The translations under genes and the position numbers were made by a program. From Eunapius fragilis (taxonomy: Eukaryota > Porifera > Demospongiae > Spongillida > Spongillidae), in NCBI GenBank assembly GCA_963681505.1, contig OY811972.1, positions 232,296 through 296,295 of the forward strand: 64,000 nt of DNA. Direction: 5' to 3'. The notes beneath the pieces are model-generated. The model did no database searches, was not told the origin of the DNA, and saw nothing but the letters and a program-made list of their open reading frames with translations. Below are positions 1-10,555 of this stretch, piece after piece; the stretch's first letter is position 1, and each line of letters begins with the position of its first letter.

Positions 1-40
1 TAACCCATTGTCCCCAGGTCTCTGTATCTCATTTCTTCTT
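1..40 (-). pseudogene. Truncated copy of block-B acidic exon at the window edge
   Basis: These 40 bases match 28,502-28,541 (and, with a base change, 13,938-13,977), which is part of a minus-strand acidic coding exon. At about position 40 the sequence jumps to the start of block A, which lies about 1.3 kb further on in the other copies. The first copy therefore carries a deletion of that 1.3 kb between the two blocks, or is a misjoin. Only a fragment is visible. Confidence 0.6.
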
Positions 41-1347
41 AATGAATTTCACTAGCCCTCGAATTACTGCTGAGGTGTTGGTAGAGACGGTGTACTAGGG
101 TTGCTTTGGTCCCAGTTGTTGTGCCCACTTAAATGCCAAGACCACCTTGCATTTAAGTTTATAAATGTCTAATTGTAATACCCTTCCCACATCCCCGTAT
201 GCATTTGTGTGGTGCCTGGGAAACCAGTTTTGGTCAGAAGACACAGCTGCTAGCTTGTTATTTTACACGTAGGTGTGGTTATCTTATGACAGGCTCTGAA
301 GAGAATGGCTCGTAGCCTGTTACTTTACATGTACGTAGATAGTTATCTTATGTTATGACCTAATCATACTTTACATGACGTAGATGGTTATCTTATGTTA
401 CAACCTGATCATACAATCATCTATGATCCCAGCATTCAACAATGTTTTCCTCCCTAAACAAATCCATTGGTGCTATTGGTAAAATTGTCGTTCTTCAAAA
501 CTAGCTCAAATTATACATCATTGAAGGAAGACGACTATAATTTTTTTGGTCTCAAGCGTGAGAAAATATTATCGGCAAAAGGACACAGTTTTGTGACATG
601 GAACCAACGTCACTCTGTAGATTTTTGTGTTGTCATCTGATCGTGACAGAATCTGTTTCTCAGTTATACTCTAACGTTTTCCTTAATGACATTCATTGCT
701 TTCAAAATCTATCTTGTACAGATACTTGTTACCTTAAATTGTTACCTTAGTAGCTGTCATAGTAAGTTGATCAGTGGATAAGTGAAACTGACTGAAATGC
801 ATAGGTCAAAAATAGAACGTTTTGTACAGATAGTGTTAAATGACTCAATCTCTTTGGAGAGAACAGATTTCCACTTTCATACACTGAATCAAGACCTAGC
901 TAGCATCAAAGTTAAGGCCCACAGCGTAAATATGCTATTTAATTAGCACAGGTTTGGAATGTTAAGTGCCAGAACTAGCAATCGATTTACACATGTAAAC
1001 TAATTGTTAATATCACCATTGTGGTTGAAATTCAGACAATGCAGAGTGTTGCGTTTCTACTACTCAGTTGAGAACACTCATTCTCACTTGGTAGGGTATA
1101 GCCAGGATGTGTGGCATGATGGCCAAAAGTTGGCATCCCTTCCCTATGCACCACCATCTCATCTGAGATACACTGTTCATACGCGGGGGGGGGGGGGGGG
1201 GGGTGTAGTGGTTGATATTGAAAGCAATAAAGTTTGCTAAACGTGTGCAAATTTGTGTAGAAGCATAAATAAATGTAATAAACTTCTTCACATTTATTGC
1301 TCATTCTTAAACTACGACATGATTCACAAGTAGTGTTTGTTTCACAG

Positions 1348-4214
1348 ATGTCCACCAGTAGGCTGTCATTGACAGCATCGTCAAAGAGCAAAGGAAAATC
1401 ATCCGCAGTAACGATATCAGCCCCCATTTGGAAGCAAAGACTCTTTTCTTGTAAATGGAATCTATCCCAGCCTACTGCAAAATACAGCCTGAAAGAGCTT
1501 ATTACACATCAAAACGATTGGAATAGTGATTCTGAAGCACTATGTTCTTGGTTAATAGAGAGATACAACTCATCAATATCAAATGGAGATGTAGAACTTA
1601 GTGCTGTAGACGACTCCAGTCGCTACAAGTCTGTTAAGGAAGGGGATACTTGTTTTGTTCACGGTCCTACCTACTACTTGCTTGATGGACAGAAATATTC
1701 TCCTCTTCTAAACTTAAGGCCTTACATATCTTCTTTGATATCCCCTGATGTTGGCATTGTGTACAAACCTTTCATTGTATTACACTGTGAAATAAATTCT
1801 TCTTCTCCAATGACAAACACTGTTGCAAAACTTGCAGCAAACCTTACTGATGAACTGCGTTTTGAACGACACTATGATCCAAATATCTCAAAGATCGTAG
1901 GCTTCGCCTTTCCAAACAGTTCTACCAAGGAGTATGTCTGTAAAGTTACCGTGGAATTTAGGAATCTGACTTTCTATGTCACCTGTAGAACATTTGAATT
2001 AGCTGACCCTGCCATTACATCTGAAGTGAATCAAGCAATTAAGGACCACTTGAAATTAGCTACTGATCTTTACAAAAAACCAATGAATCCGTACACTTTG
2101 GTTCCTTTTTCTGAGACCGATATTGATTTGCTTTGCAAAAGTATTGGTGCAATGGGGCAGGTCCAACTTGAAGGGTCATTGAAACAAGTGGACTCGCAAT
2201 CCTCCCTTGTGTTTCATGACAATAAGAAGTATTACAAATACTGTCCTGATAGTACTGAATGTTTATCACTTTTCAGTTTATTGGGACAATCCAGTGATCG
2301 CCTTATTTTCCCACAGCAAATGTTGCATGTCAAAATAGACAAAGCGGCACCATTTCCTTTCTTTGTTTTTCCTAAACAAAAGTTTCAATTGACATCCTTA
2401 CACATCTCTCAGTTGAAATCATGCCTCTTTTACTTAGCAAGTGGCATTAAAGACGCACTGGAGGAGCTGCATGGCACGTACAAGCGTGCACATCTTGATG
2501 TACGGCTGGCAAATGTGTGTTTTGATGATGGCCATGTGAAATTGATTGATTTTGATCGTTGTCAGCATACCAGTGTAGAGGATGTAGCAAGCGAGTATAA
2601 TAACCATTATATGTACACATATAGTGCTGGTGTGGCAAAGCCAAATGCGTCACTTTTGGATTGGAAACAGTTGGGTCTGCTGATTTATTCCATATTGAAG
2701 GTCTCTAAACAGGATGCTGACCTGAAATCTGATGACTTCAGCAGAATAAAAGAGGATACCCAATCATTGGTGTATAGTCTGGTGTATAATCACATGTGGG
2801 ATGACAACTGTGCCAACAGCCTTTGTCGTGATAAAACGGTTGAGCAATGTTTTCAGGATCAGTCACCCCCAGCAGGACAGGAGCCTCATCATAGTGATCA
2901 TGGTATGTTCTGTAGGCACTGCTGCACACACATTACTCATGAAATTGTTTCACCACACGCAATTTTTTAAGTGTATGATTTTAATTTTGAATAATTGTTT
3001 GTTTCAAGCATCATAAAAATGTCGTGTGTATCCAATTGGACTAAACTTTCTAGCATGCACATATGTCCATGACACAGCATTCAATTCAATCTCTTATTTT
3101 CATGTACCTAAATATAGGTTAGACACTGAATCCGAGGGATCTACATTACTTATAATCCCCGAGGGCCCTGCTGGGCTGTAGCGTCTCAAGCGGTAGCGAG
3201 GGCGCTACAAAGGGCCCAGGGGATTCTAAATCACGTAGATCCCGAAGGTTTCAGTGTGTAACCAATTTAGACAATAGCAATGCGTAGGTAGCATTATTGC
3301 GCAACGCGATGACGATAACAGGAGACATTCTAAGTGCCAGTGGGGGGGGGGGGGGGTTCTAAGTGCCCGGGGCACTTACAATCCCTCCCACTGGCACTTA
3401 CTAAGTCCTCCTCATGACTGAATCACCTCCTTTGGGTAGCGGATCTGATTCAGACAGGGTAAGAATTGGCTGTGTGTAGTATTGCTCACCTTTGTATGAA
3501 ATCATCAGTATCTTTAAAAATGAATCTTCTTGAAGCCACCCTGGTACTCCTTTGAACACACTGTTGTTGTATTGAATGATAGAAGAAATGATGTATTTAT
3601 ATTTAGTACATGTTTATTTTTCTTGTGAAGCCATGGAACAAGGATACCAGTCAAGCACACAGGGTACCTACGAAGAGTGTGAACCACCACCCAACAAGAA
3701 AATAAAAGGTGTGTCTTTCAATGGATGTTCATTGTTAACTTTTTTTTTTCTAACATGCGTTTGATGGGTATATGTTGAAACGAATATATCAGTTTGGCCC
3801 ATAACTATTTGCTGCTCTTATAATAGCTTGTCAAAGTTATGCAACTGAGTTCATTCATTATTATAAGTACTAAGAGGCACATTTCAGTCTGCATTGCACT
3901 TACAGGGTAGTTTGCTCTGCCTAGTTGCTATTAGAACAGTGAAAATAGTTATGGTTTCAAAGCACTCACCTAAACAGATAAGGCAAAGCTGTCTTGTGCA
4001 ACGCTGCATGGCCATTGAAAGTTGCAACCATTTGTAATTTACTGAGCCAACAGTTTCAGTGTGTATCATCAACATCATTTTCATAATTTACCCCAGGCTC
4101 TGCATCCACCGTACTGAGGAGAACTCAGCCTGATCGAGGTTAAAAAAAATGAATGTTTGTGGTCTTACCTTATACATGTGTATCAATTTTGTAGCAAAGA
4201 AGCCAAAGTGGTGA
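1348..4214 (+). CDS. Kinase-like protein with degenerate nuclease-like region, copy 1
   Basis: Three exons fit in phase: 1348-2902, 3631-3708 and 4195-4214, giving about 550 aa. The start ATG lies directly after a TTTCACAG acceptor, so a 5' UTR intron is likely. What I see: an HLD...N motif (H382, D384, N389) and a DFD motif (D401-D403), which correspond to the kinase catalytic loop and to the Mg-binding DFG. There is no clear glycine loop. Around residues 140-230 is a pattern of hydrophobic strand, CEIN (E148), helix and GFAFP that resembles a PD-(D/E)XK nuclease core but lacks the usual lysine. The two small last exons encode a basic tail ending in KKIKAKKPKW, a likely nuclear localisation signal. 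Kinase plus nuclease-like fold plus nuclear signal recalls Crinkler-type proteins; this is inference. It may be a pseudokinase. It lacks one phenylalanine that copies 2 and 3 have near residue 497. Confidence 0.75.
3117..3263. mobile_element. Foldback MITE-like element, copy 1
   Basis: The two ends are inverted copies of each other (GGTTAGACACTGAA at the left, TTCAGTGTGTAACC at the right), with arms of about 60 bp around a short GC-rich centre. Matching elements stand at 18,429-18,572 and 33,009-33,152, where the arms agree better. It lies in the first intron after the main kinase-like exon. No coding capacity. Confidence 0.7.
3331..3400. repeat. Short hairpin (TAAGTGCCAGTG inverted repeat), copy 1
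   Basis: A 70-bp sequence begins TAAGTGCCAGTG and ends CACTGGCACTTA, with a poly-G arm facing a C-rich arm and a GGGCAC/GTGCCC centre. It can fold into one hairpin. Copies occur at 18,640-18,707 and 33,220-33,287, where the arms are almost perfectly complementary. Confidence 0.7.
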
Positions 4215-4526
4215 CAGAAAAGCTGTGACCTCATGCCTGTGATTGTGTTTGGTGTTGGGGTTGACATGATCTTGATCTCACCTCTACCTCACCGTCCGTC
4301 CCTCTTCTTCGATTATGAACACCTTTATTTGATGTCACTGTAACACGTGTGATGTTGACTTGTTATCATCTCATCTGGCTCGTGGGAAAATACCTTATAA
4401 GGCTGAACCTTGTTAATGCGTTGTGGTTTTATAAATCGCGATAATCTTCGTTCATTGCATCCAACGGTTTGGACTCAATGAAATTCTGTCAGCGTATTTA
4501 ACTATTGTGATCCCATGCAGGCATTC

Positions 4527-5124
4527 CAGTGGCGTAGGAAGGAGCTTAAAAGTGGGGGGGGGGGGGGGGGGGGGGGCAAACTTTGGGGATGATAGCTGTT
4601 AGTTCCCCCAGACAACGAAATTTCAATCTAAGTTTTTCATTACTCCGCTCAGCAATCATGCGCCTTCGAGGAACCAGGTCATTCCATTCCCACTCACAAC
4701 ACCATTTTATAGCTTTGGCCTGTGTAGAGGCTAAGGTCCACTGAACAATTTTTCATTTGGCCTCGTCTTTATTATTTATTTTATTTAATTTTTATGTGCA
4801 TTTGTTCTCACTCATGTATTCACTTATAAATAATAAAAATAAGAACTTGGATATTACCTGGCTGTATCAAACAAAATTAATCATCACTCCATAAAGCACA
4901 AAAACTGAAAGGGCCCAAAATATCCAACGTGGCATTGATGTCTTTATGCACATGCATGAGAAATCAGTTATTAGTACAGAGAATTCCTTTTTGGATGTTG
5001 GAGTAGTAGTAAAGTACAGACAAATCAATTTATGTACTTCAGGCAGTAAAGATTTATACACCAGGCCCATTGTTTCACTAATTGTTCGAATGACTTGATC
5101 AAAGGCGTGGTCATCTTTTTGCAT
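4527..5124 (-). mobile_element. hAT transposon 3' remnant with dimerisation-domain relic, copy 1
   Basis: On the minus strand, 5124-4930 encodes a peptide with the pattern LPEVHKLICLYFTTTPTS, then EFSVL, then CIKTSMP. It follows the hAT C-terminal dimerisation signature (LP-V-KL...L-TP-SA-ERSFS-L...K-LRSTM) but with the ERSFS core decayed. Downstream on the same strand, at 4527, lies CAGTGGCGTAGG, a hAT-style terminal inverted repeat, at the position expected for the 3' end of the element. The 5' part of the transposase is missing. The same relic sits in both other block A copies, so it predates the triplication. Confidence 0.5.
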
Positions 5125-5253
5125 ATGTGTTGGACATCCTTATGCATTGGTACCACCACATGCACCTTATTGGTAGGTAGGGTCATCCTTTTGCGTACGT
5201 TTTTGCATTATGGTTATGTGTGAGCATCTTATGTGTAGGATGCAAAACTGATG

Positions 5254-5293
5254 GTAAACCCAGCCAGCCACCATGGTGGCTGGCTGGGTTTAC
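5254..5293. repeat. 40-bp perfect palindrome, copy 1
   Basis: The left arm gtaaacccagccagccacca is followed at once by its exact reverse complement, with no spacer. The same perfect palindrome is at 20,575-20,614 and 35,164-35,203. It can form a 20-bp cruciform or a hairpin in RNA. Confidence 0.95.
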
Positions 5294-5346
5294 TCATGTT
5301 TCCATTACAAAGATGATCGACGATGTTACATGTAACCAGAGATAGA

Positions 5347-5454
5347 TATCCCCCTCCCGTACCCACCCCCTTCCAATGAAACACGTCCATTTCTCACATA
5401 ATTCTAACTTTCATTATTGGTGCCCCCCTTTCAAAATTCCTGGATCCGCCTCTG
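5347..5454. mobile_element. 5'-deleted hAT-type MITE (right end only)
   Basis: This matches the right part of the complete element at 35,454-35,728 and ends with the same CCGCCTCTG terminus followed by TGGAGTGTCG. The left end is missing. Confidence 0.7.
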
Positions 5455-5545
5455 TGGAGTGTCGTGAATTCCACTGGTTCTAATAGGCCGATCATCACTT
5501 GGCCTTGCGGATTCTTGATTATAACTGAAATCAGTCAGGGCCGTA

Positions 5546-5575
5546 GCGTCCAGTCCGGCCATGGCCGGACTGGTT
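5546..5575. repeat. GC-rich 24-bp palindrome
   Basis: Positions around 5549-5573 read CCAGTCCGGCCATGGCCGGACTGG, with the two 12-bp halves exactly complementary. Copy 3 (near 35,825) has the same sequence with one substitution in the right arm. The preceding CAGGGCCGTAGC resembles another hAT-type terminal repeat. Confidence 0.6.
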
Positions 5576-6002
5576 GTAGCCTACGGTAGCCAACTTCCTA
5601 ATACTATAATTTATTACACCCCTCATGATCTCCCACCCTCGCTTCCACCAATGGCCGGACCGGTTTATTTATCGTGGCTATGGCCCTGTAATTATCTGCC
5701 CGCTTCAGATACGAATAGTGGGGGGGGGGGGGGGGGGGGGTTGCCATACGATGATTCTATGATTTATATCTTCGTTTGTGTGCGCGTGCGTGGGGGGGGG
5801 GGGCGGCCATTGGTGCCAGAGGGCGGCATTTCATATGAAAGGGGGGGCCAACACCTCCTCACTCACAGAGAACACCCATTGGCCCTACCAAAGCCACACC
5901 CCACACCCATCAACCCAAAAGAGACCAGAGATGCGACGTTAGGATATATCATTTGGGTTCTGGCTTTGGGTTTTGGTAGGGTAGGGGGGGCCGAAGGTAG
6001 AG

Positions 6003-6140
6003 GGGAGTGGTGTGTAGAAAGGAGTGGTGTGTAGAGAGGAGTGATGTGTAGAGGGGAGTGATGTGTAGAGGGGAATGGTGTGTAGAGGGGAGTGGTGTGT
6101 AGAGAGGAGTGATGTGTAGAGGGGAGTGGTGTGTAGAGGG
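6003..6140. repeat. 18-bp minisatellite (GAGTGGTGTGTAGAGAGG type)
   Basis: About seven to eight imperfect units run in tandem. The open frames through it on either strand are repeat translations. Confidence 0.8.
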
Positions 6141-6300
6141 CACAGGGAAAAAACGCGTGGAATCAAGTTCTGATTTTACAGAGGATTTTTAAATCTTCTG
6201 AAAAATCATTGCGTGATCTTACATAGAAAATCTGACGCGTGTGATTTGTGTGTGATTCTCTGTAATATCACACAACGATTCCAAAATGGTTCCACGTGTT

Positions 6301-6500
6301 NNNNNNNNNNNNNNNNNNNNNNNNNNNNNNNNNNNNNNNNNNNNNNNNNNNNNNNNNNNNNNNNNNNNNNNNNNNNNNNNNNNNNNNNNNNNNNNNNNNN
6401 NNNNNNNNNNNNNNNNNNNNNNNNNNNNNNNNNNNNNNNNNNNNNNNNNNNNNNNNNNNNNNNNNNNNNNNNNNNNNNNNNNNNNNNNNNNNNNNNNNNN
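6301..6500. other. Assembly gap (200 N)
   Basis: Exactly 200 unknown bases. The flanks do not match each other, so the true length and content are unknown. It lies at the right edge of block A copy 1. Confidence 1.
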
Positions 6501-7264
6501 CCAATACATAAAAGAAGTCACTCCATGAAGTCACCGCTTTTTAAAATCCGTGGATCACAAGTAATTACGGTACACTGTTGGAGTGCGCACGTGAGTCCCA
6601 TTAATAAATAGCTGGCGATTGGGGTGAGCATGAATCACTCCGTTAATTTCTCTCCCCCCTAGGGGTTGGTTATCGTACTTTGGCCGGCCAGCTGGACCAT
6701 ACGGTAGCGTTGGGTTGGTGGGTAAGGGCTTTTTCCGCTCCTGCCTTCGCTAATATGGTTAGCGTACTGTACTAGTACGCAGGCTAGCTTGGCCTTGGGT
6801 CCTATCCACCTATTGCTACTAGTATTGTGGAGCGAAGGGGGGAGGGGGGCGGGATTGTACAGCCAGGTATTTTTTTAAAATGCAGTAGCATGATGAAAAG
6901 CGTACTGACGTGTTTGTGAACTAAGTGTCTTACACTTTTTCCTGTTTGGCGACTACTGGTTCCCTCTGTGTAGTTTGGAGTTTGCTGGTCTCTGTTCCTG
7001 ACTACTGGTTCTTCTACTCAGTCTGGAGGTTGCTGGTCTCTGTTTTCCTGGCTCTGTTCAGTGTTCTGTTGAAATCAGGTTAGAACCACAAATAATTAGA
7101 ACCACCAATAAGTACATGCATGAGGTGGACAATGGTGTCCTGGATGGCAATGGGAAATTGAACTGTTCCTTCGTTTCAGTGGTGGGGGGTGGGTCTTATA
7201 GGATGTTGTGGATGGGGGTAGAATGCTGTGAAACCTTGTTACCTTTCTGCCTTCCACTTCAGTG
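6501..7264. other. Gene-free stretch upstream of the Ubl-nuclease gene
   Basis: Unique sequence not repeated in the other copies. I see no coding potential; it may hold the promoter of the following gene, but no specific element can be named. Confidence 0.4.
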
Positions 7265-7464
7265 ATCCACCCCTCACCATGCTGCGAAGCGCCACCTGCT
7301 TCCTGTCTCACCTCCCCACCCCATCGGCCCTTGCACACCCTCGTACGTCCTACTTGCCAGGGCTCCACTTTCGCAAGGTGAGTTTGCCCCCCTGCCCGCC
7401 CCCAATGCTCCAATCAGCGAGCGCACCACTCACTCCTTCTCACACACACAAAACCTTGCAACAC

Positions 7465-8535
7465 ATGCAGCTGCGTGTGTTTGCTAGGAGGCCCAATGAT
7501 GAAAGCCATGCCGAGGTGGAAGTGAAGGACGATGCCTCTGTTGCCGCGCTGCAAAATGCGATCATTGTAAACCTCAAGCTCGACATGTCCCCTAACTGCG
7601 TGCGCCTCTTACGCGAGGTGGAGGGCGGCGTGCCCGTGCTCTTGAACAGTTGCAAGAAGCTGGCGGACCAGGGCATGTTTGAGGGCTCCACGGTGGTTGT
7701 GGAGGTGACGACGCCTCAAGTGACTAGTGCGTTGTTTGGTCTGTTCTCTATCTCCTTGGTTACCCTTTCCCTCTTACTCCTCCAATCCAACACACACACA
7801 ACAGCCCTGGAGATTCGCTTGAGGATGCCCAAGGGTCGGGAAGCCACAAAAATCATCCAGCACTTCACCTCAGCACCAGCCTTTGACCGGTTCTTGGTTG
7901 GTCGCACCCTTTACCACATGCGCACCGCCAAGGGAGGCGACAAATACATCTCAATTGTCACTGACCTAGACGAAGCTGTCTCAGTGAGCACTACTGCTGG
8001 GGACTTCCTCATGCTGGATGACCCCACTACTATGCTGAGGGATGATGTCTCCAACCTCAAATGCTTTAGCATGAACGTGGCAGGTGGCTTTGAAGAGCTG
8101 TCCAACAAAGCCATAGCCATTAACAAGGACTTGCTCAAGGCATATGGTGGCTTCCTGGAACCTCTGAATGACGGCAGGGGCGTTACATTTTATGATTATG
8201 CTGGAAATGCATACGTGCAGTGTGATGGGCTCGTCAGGAACACAGAGGTGGTGCTGCTCAATGAGGCAAAGATGCACTTTCATGAGGAGGACGTCAAAGA
8301 ACTGTATTTTACAGCAATGAAGCTGAACACCATTAAGGCCTACCCGCACCTGTTTACTAGCGACCCTGAAGACATCATTGAGCAGCTGAAAGGCCTTAAA
8401 ATTGTGCTCATAGCCAGCGGCTCAAGTTTCACGAAGAAGGCAGAGGAGGACTGTGAGAAGGCTGGAATACACCGAATTCGCCAAGATGGCTCTGGGTTTT
8501 CATGCACCTTGGCTAGCCTCACACTCGCATCCTAA
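7465..8535 (+). CDS. Ubiquitin-like domain plus PD-(D/E)XK-like nuclease protein (Crinkler-like)
   Basis: The best model is exons 7465-7726 and 7805-8535 (donor A|gtgcgt, acceptor acaacag, phase 1), about 330 aa. The first about 85 residues look ubiquitin-like: two beta strands at the N terminus (MQLRVFARR), a helix around ASVAALQNAI and a closing strand ending VVVEV. The C-terminal part has CDGLV, then about 10 residues, then LLNEAK (D at 8224-8226; E-A-K at 8263-8271), the D...ExK arrangement of restriction-like nucleases, followed by a helix rich in acidic and aromatic residues. Ubiquitin-like header plus nuclease is the architecture of Crinkler (CRN) proteins; that assignment is inference. 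Alternative start: an upstream exon 7279-7377 with donor AAG|gtgagt joins in phase to an acceptor at 7470 and would add a 33-residue leader with a mitochondrial-like start (MLRSATCFLSHL). Reading straight through without splicing would also stay open. The gene is absent from the second spacer. Confidence 0.65.
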   Translation: MQLRVFARRPNDESHAEVEVKDDASVAALQNAIIVNLKLDMSPNCVRLLREVEGGVPVLLNSCKKLADQGMFEGSTVVVEVTTPQVTSALFGLFSISLVTLSLLLLQSNTHTTALEIRLRMPKGREATKIIQHFTSAPAFDRFLVGRTLYHMRTAKGGDKYISIVTDLDEAVSVSTTAGDFLMLDDPTTMLRDDVSNLKCFSMNVAGGFEELSNKAIAINKDLLKAYGGFLEPLNDGRGVTFYDYAGNAYVQCDGLVRNTEVVLLNEAKMHFHEEDVKELYFTAMKLNTIKAYPHLFTSDPEDIIEQLKGLKIVLIASGSSFTKKAEEDCEKAGIHRIRQDGSGFSCTLASLTLAS

Positions 8536-10120
8536 ATTGAGGGGTGCAGAAGCTAAGAAATTCTGGATGTAAGGCTCACATCTATATTGTGTTCTTGGTA
8601 ACAATGTTTTTATATCAATTTTATAATCATGATCACTCGTGAATCGACCATGCATGTATAGTACGTGCTTGTTCAGTGCCAAGAAAGTTAACGTCTTCAA
8701 ATGCTACGAATCTGCAAGTTATTGGTTAGGGGTACAAGGGGAGAATGCTGCTCCCTTCCCTCCCTTGCTAGCGCTACATGCATATATATAACTTAAGCTA
8801 AATGTAGGTGGCATGGTGGTTATTTTAACTGTGTCCAGACCTATATAGTAGTACACTTCTGTATAGAAATGGATAGCTTCGTTTAAGATAGCAATGATAT
8901 ATGCTTTGCATGGTCATATCATATTTGGTGCAGACGATTAAATCGCTTTTTAATGCAACGTATTCATAACTCAAACCGCGAGTCAAAAAAACAAAAGTCT
9001 GGGAACGACAACACTAAGCGCAACTATTATTCGGTGTTCAGAGAATTTTGACTTTTGAACGGAGTGGTAGGTGAGTCTGAATGACTTTTATTTCTCTTTT
9101 CTCTGTATATGACCTATCTAGTCCTAGTCAGAATATCGAGCCTTTATTGAACGTATAGCTTCTGGTAGGTGAAATGTTATGGCAGAGCGTTCTGAGTGTC
9201 GCCTGTGTCTGGTAACTCCTGTATAATGACATATTTTTTTCTCTTTTCTTTCCATCTAGCGCTTATTTAACGTACAGCTTGATAGTAGTTCCGTCCAACT
9301 ATTTTCAAAGGTGAGAGACGGAGGCGGGAAAGGGCAAGGCTGTATTGCTATAATGGTAATGGGTTGTGCACCGTATGTGCCATTTGGGTGGTGCCGTTTT
9401 TGCATAATTGTGATGCTTTATACGCTGTTACAATTCCTGTTTATATGGAACTCATGTGAGCATGTGTCTTGACACCTTTTGCTACAATGATCTATTTATA
9501 AATGCGCGGATAATCTGTCTGTCCATATGTGTTCGTTTTTTGTTTGGCTGAGCCGTTTTCGACATTAGTGGGCTCTTTCAATTCCTTTCTACGATCAGAG
9601 ATCTCTGCTACGATGCGCAGACAGTGAGGGGCTTAATTTTTTGAATTTCACTCCTTTTTCTCTCTGTGTTCCTGTTCCTGCTGTTGAATTGCGCGCATTC
9701 AATATCCAACATTTAATTATCCCTATGGCCTGCGGGTGTAAAAGAAATTAGTCAAAATCACGTCCCAGTTCTAACGCTAAAAGATTTGCACCAGCACCTA
9801 ACGGGTCGGTGTTCGTTTCTTGAGCGTCTGGTATGGCCGTTTTTGAGAAGAAAAGAAAGTGGGCTCTTTCAAACTTCGATTCCGATGCGCAAACAGTGAC
9901 AGGCTTACTTTTTTTCAAGTTCACACATATTTCTCTCTGCACGCTGTGCACATTAAAGTATTACTATGTACATGTAAACCAAAATGTCATTGTAATAGAT
10001 TAGTAATGGTGATATTCTCATGCATGCAGAGCTGCAACAGGCATCTAGTATTCCAAATAGCCTTAGATAGTACACCCTGGCTGGGTATGTACATATAGGA
10101 TCCCTATAGAGAAATGCTGG
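8536..10120. repeat. Start of block B copy 1, no recognised gene
   Basis: From about 8,860 this matches 23,975-25,190 closely. It holds candidate splice signals (for example TTTCCATCTAG before 9,260 and TTTTCAAAG|gtgagag near 9,310) that could mark non-coding 5' exons, but no conserved protein. Two related segments (about 9,560-9,690 and 9,855-9,970, both with a GATGCGCA-ACAGTGA core) show an older internal duplication. A poly-G run ends the stretch at about 10,126-10,148. Confidence 0.5.
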
Positions 10121-10555
10121 CCATTGGGGGGGGGGGGGGGGGGGGGGGAACCTGAATTTTTACAGGAATGCATAATAGAGGTACTACTGTGTACATATGT
10201 AAAGGTTGATACCTTTGGTAAAGTACAGGTATGCTTGTGGTCTCCATTGTATTACACTATTGGACATTTTGTAATAAGGTAATGGCTCATTTTGATAATC
10301 AGACGGGCCATTGGGTTGTTGAATTCCGGCAGATCTTGTCAGCCTGTCGCATACTGGCGACCCAGAATAAGGCAGCTGCTGCCATCTCAGGAAGGGGTGG
10401 GAGGAAGGGGATCCTGTCCCCCCCCCTCCTAATACCCAGTGGGTGTGGCTGACCGGGTATGTCTGTGTGTGTAGAGAGTGGAGCTTAAGTCTCATCCACA
10501 ACACCTCGCTAGTTCCCCTAAGCCATTTCCTACCCTGTCATAGACCAGCTGAGCC

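Larger units (their letters stand above)
41..6170. repeat. Segmental duplication block A, copy 1
   Basis: This stretch is near-identical, base for base over long runs, to 15,313-21,100 and 29,873-36,190. Order is the same in all three: about 1.3 kb of non-coding sequence, a three-exon kinase-like gene, two foldback elements, a hAT remnant and a 40-bp palindrome. The right end degrades into a short GTGTAGAG-type minisatellite and the N gap. Positions 41-1,296 hold no coding sequence that I can support. Confidence 0.9.

Noticed and set aside
1032-1427. Minus-strand 131-codon frame over the 5' end of the kinase-like gene
   Set aside because: It overlaps the coding exon in antisense and is broken by the poly-G tract; the copies differ in length there.
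2060-2929. Short minus-strand frames inside the kinase-like exon
   Set aside because: Antisense shadows of a well supported coding exon.
5561-6034. Plus-strand 157-codon frame
   Set aside because: It runs through two poly-G tracts and a minisatellite; no conserved content.
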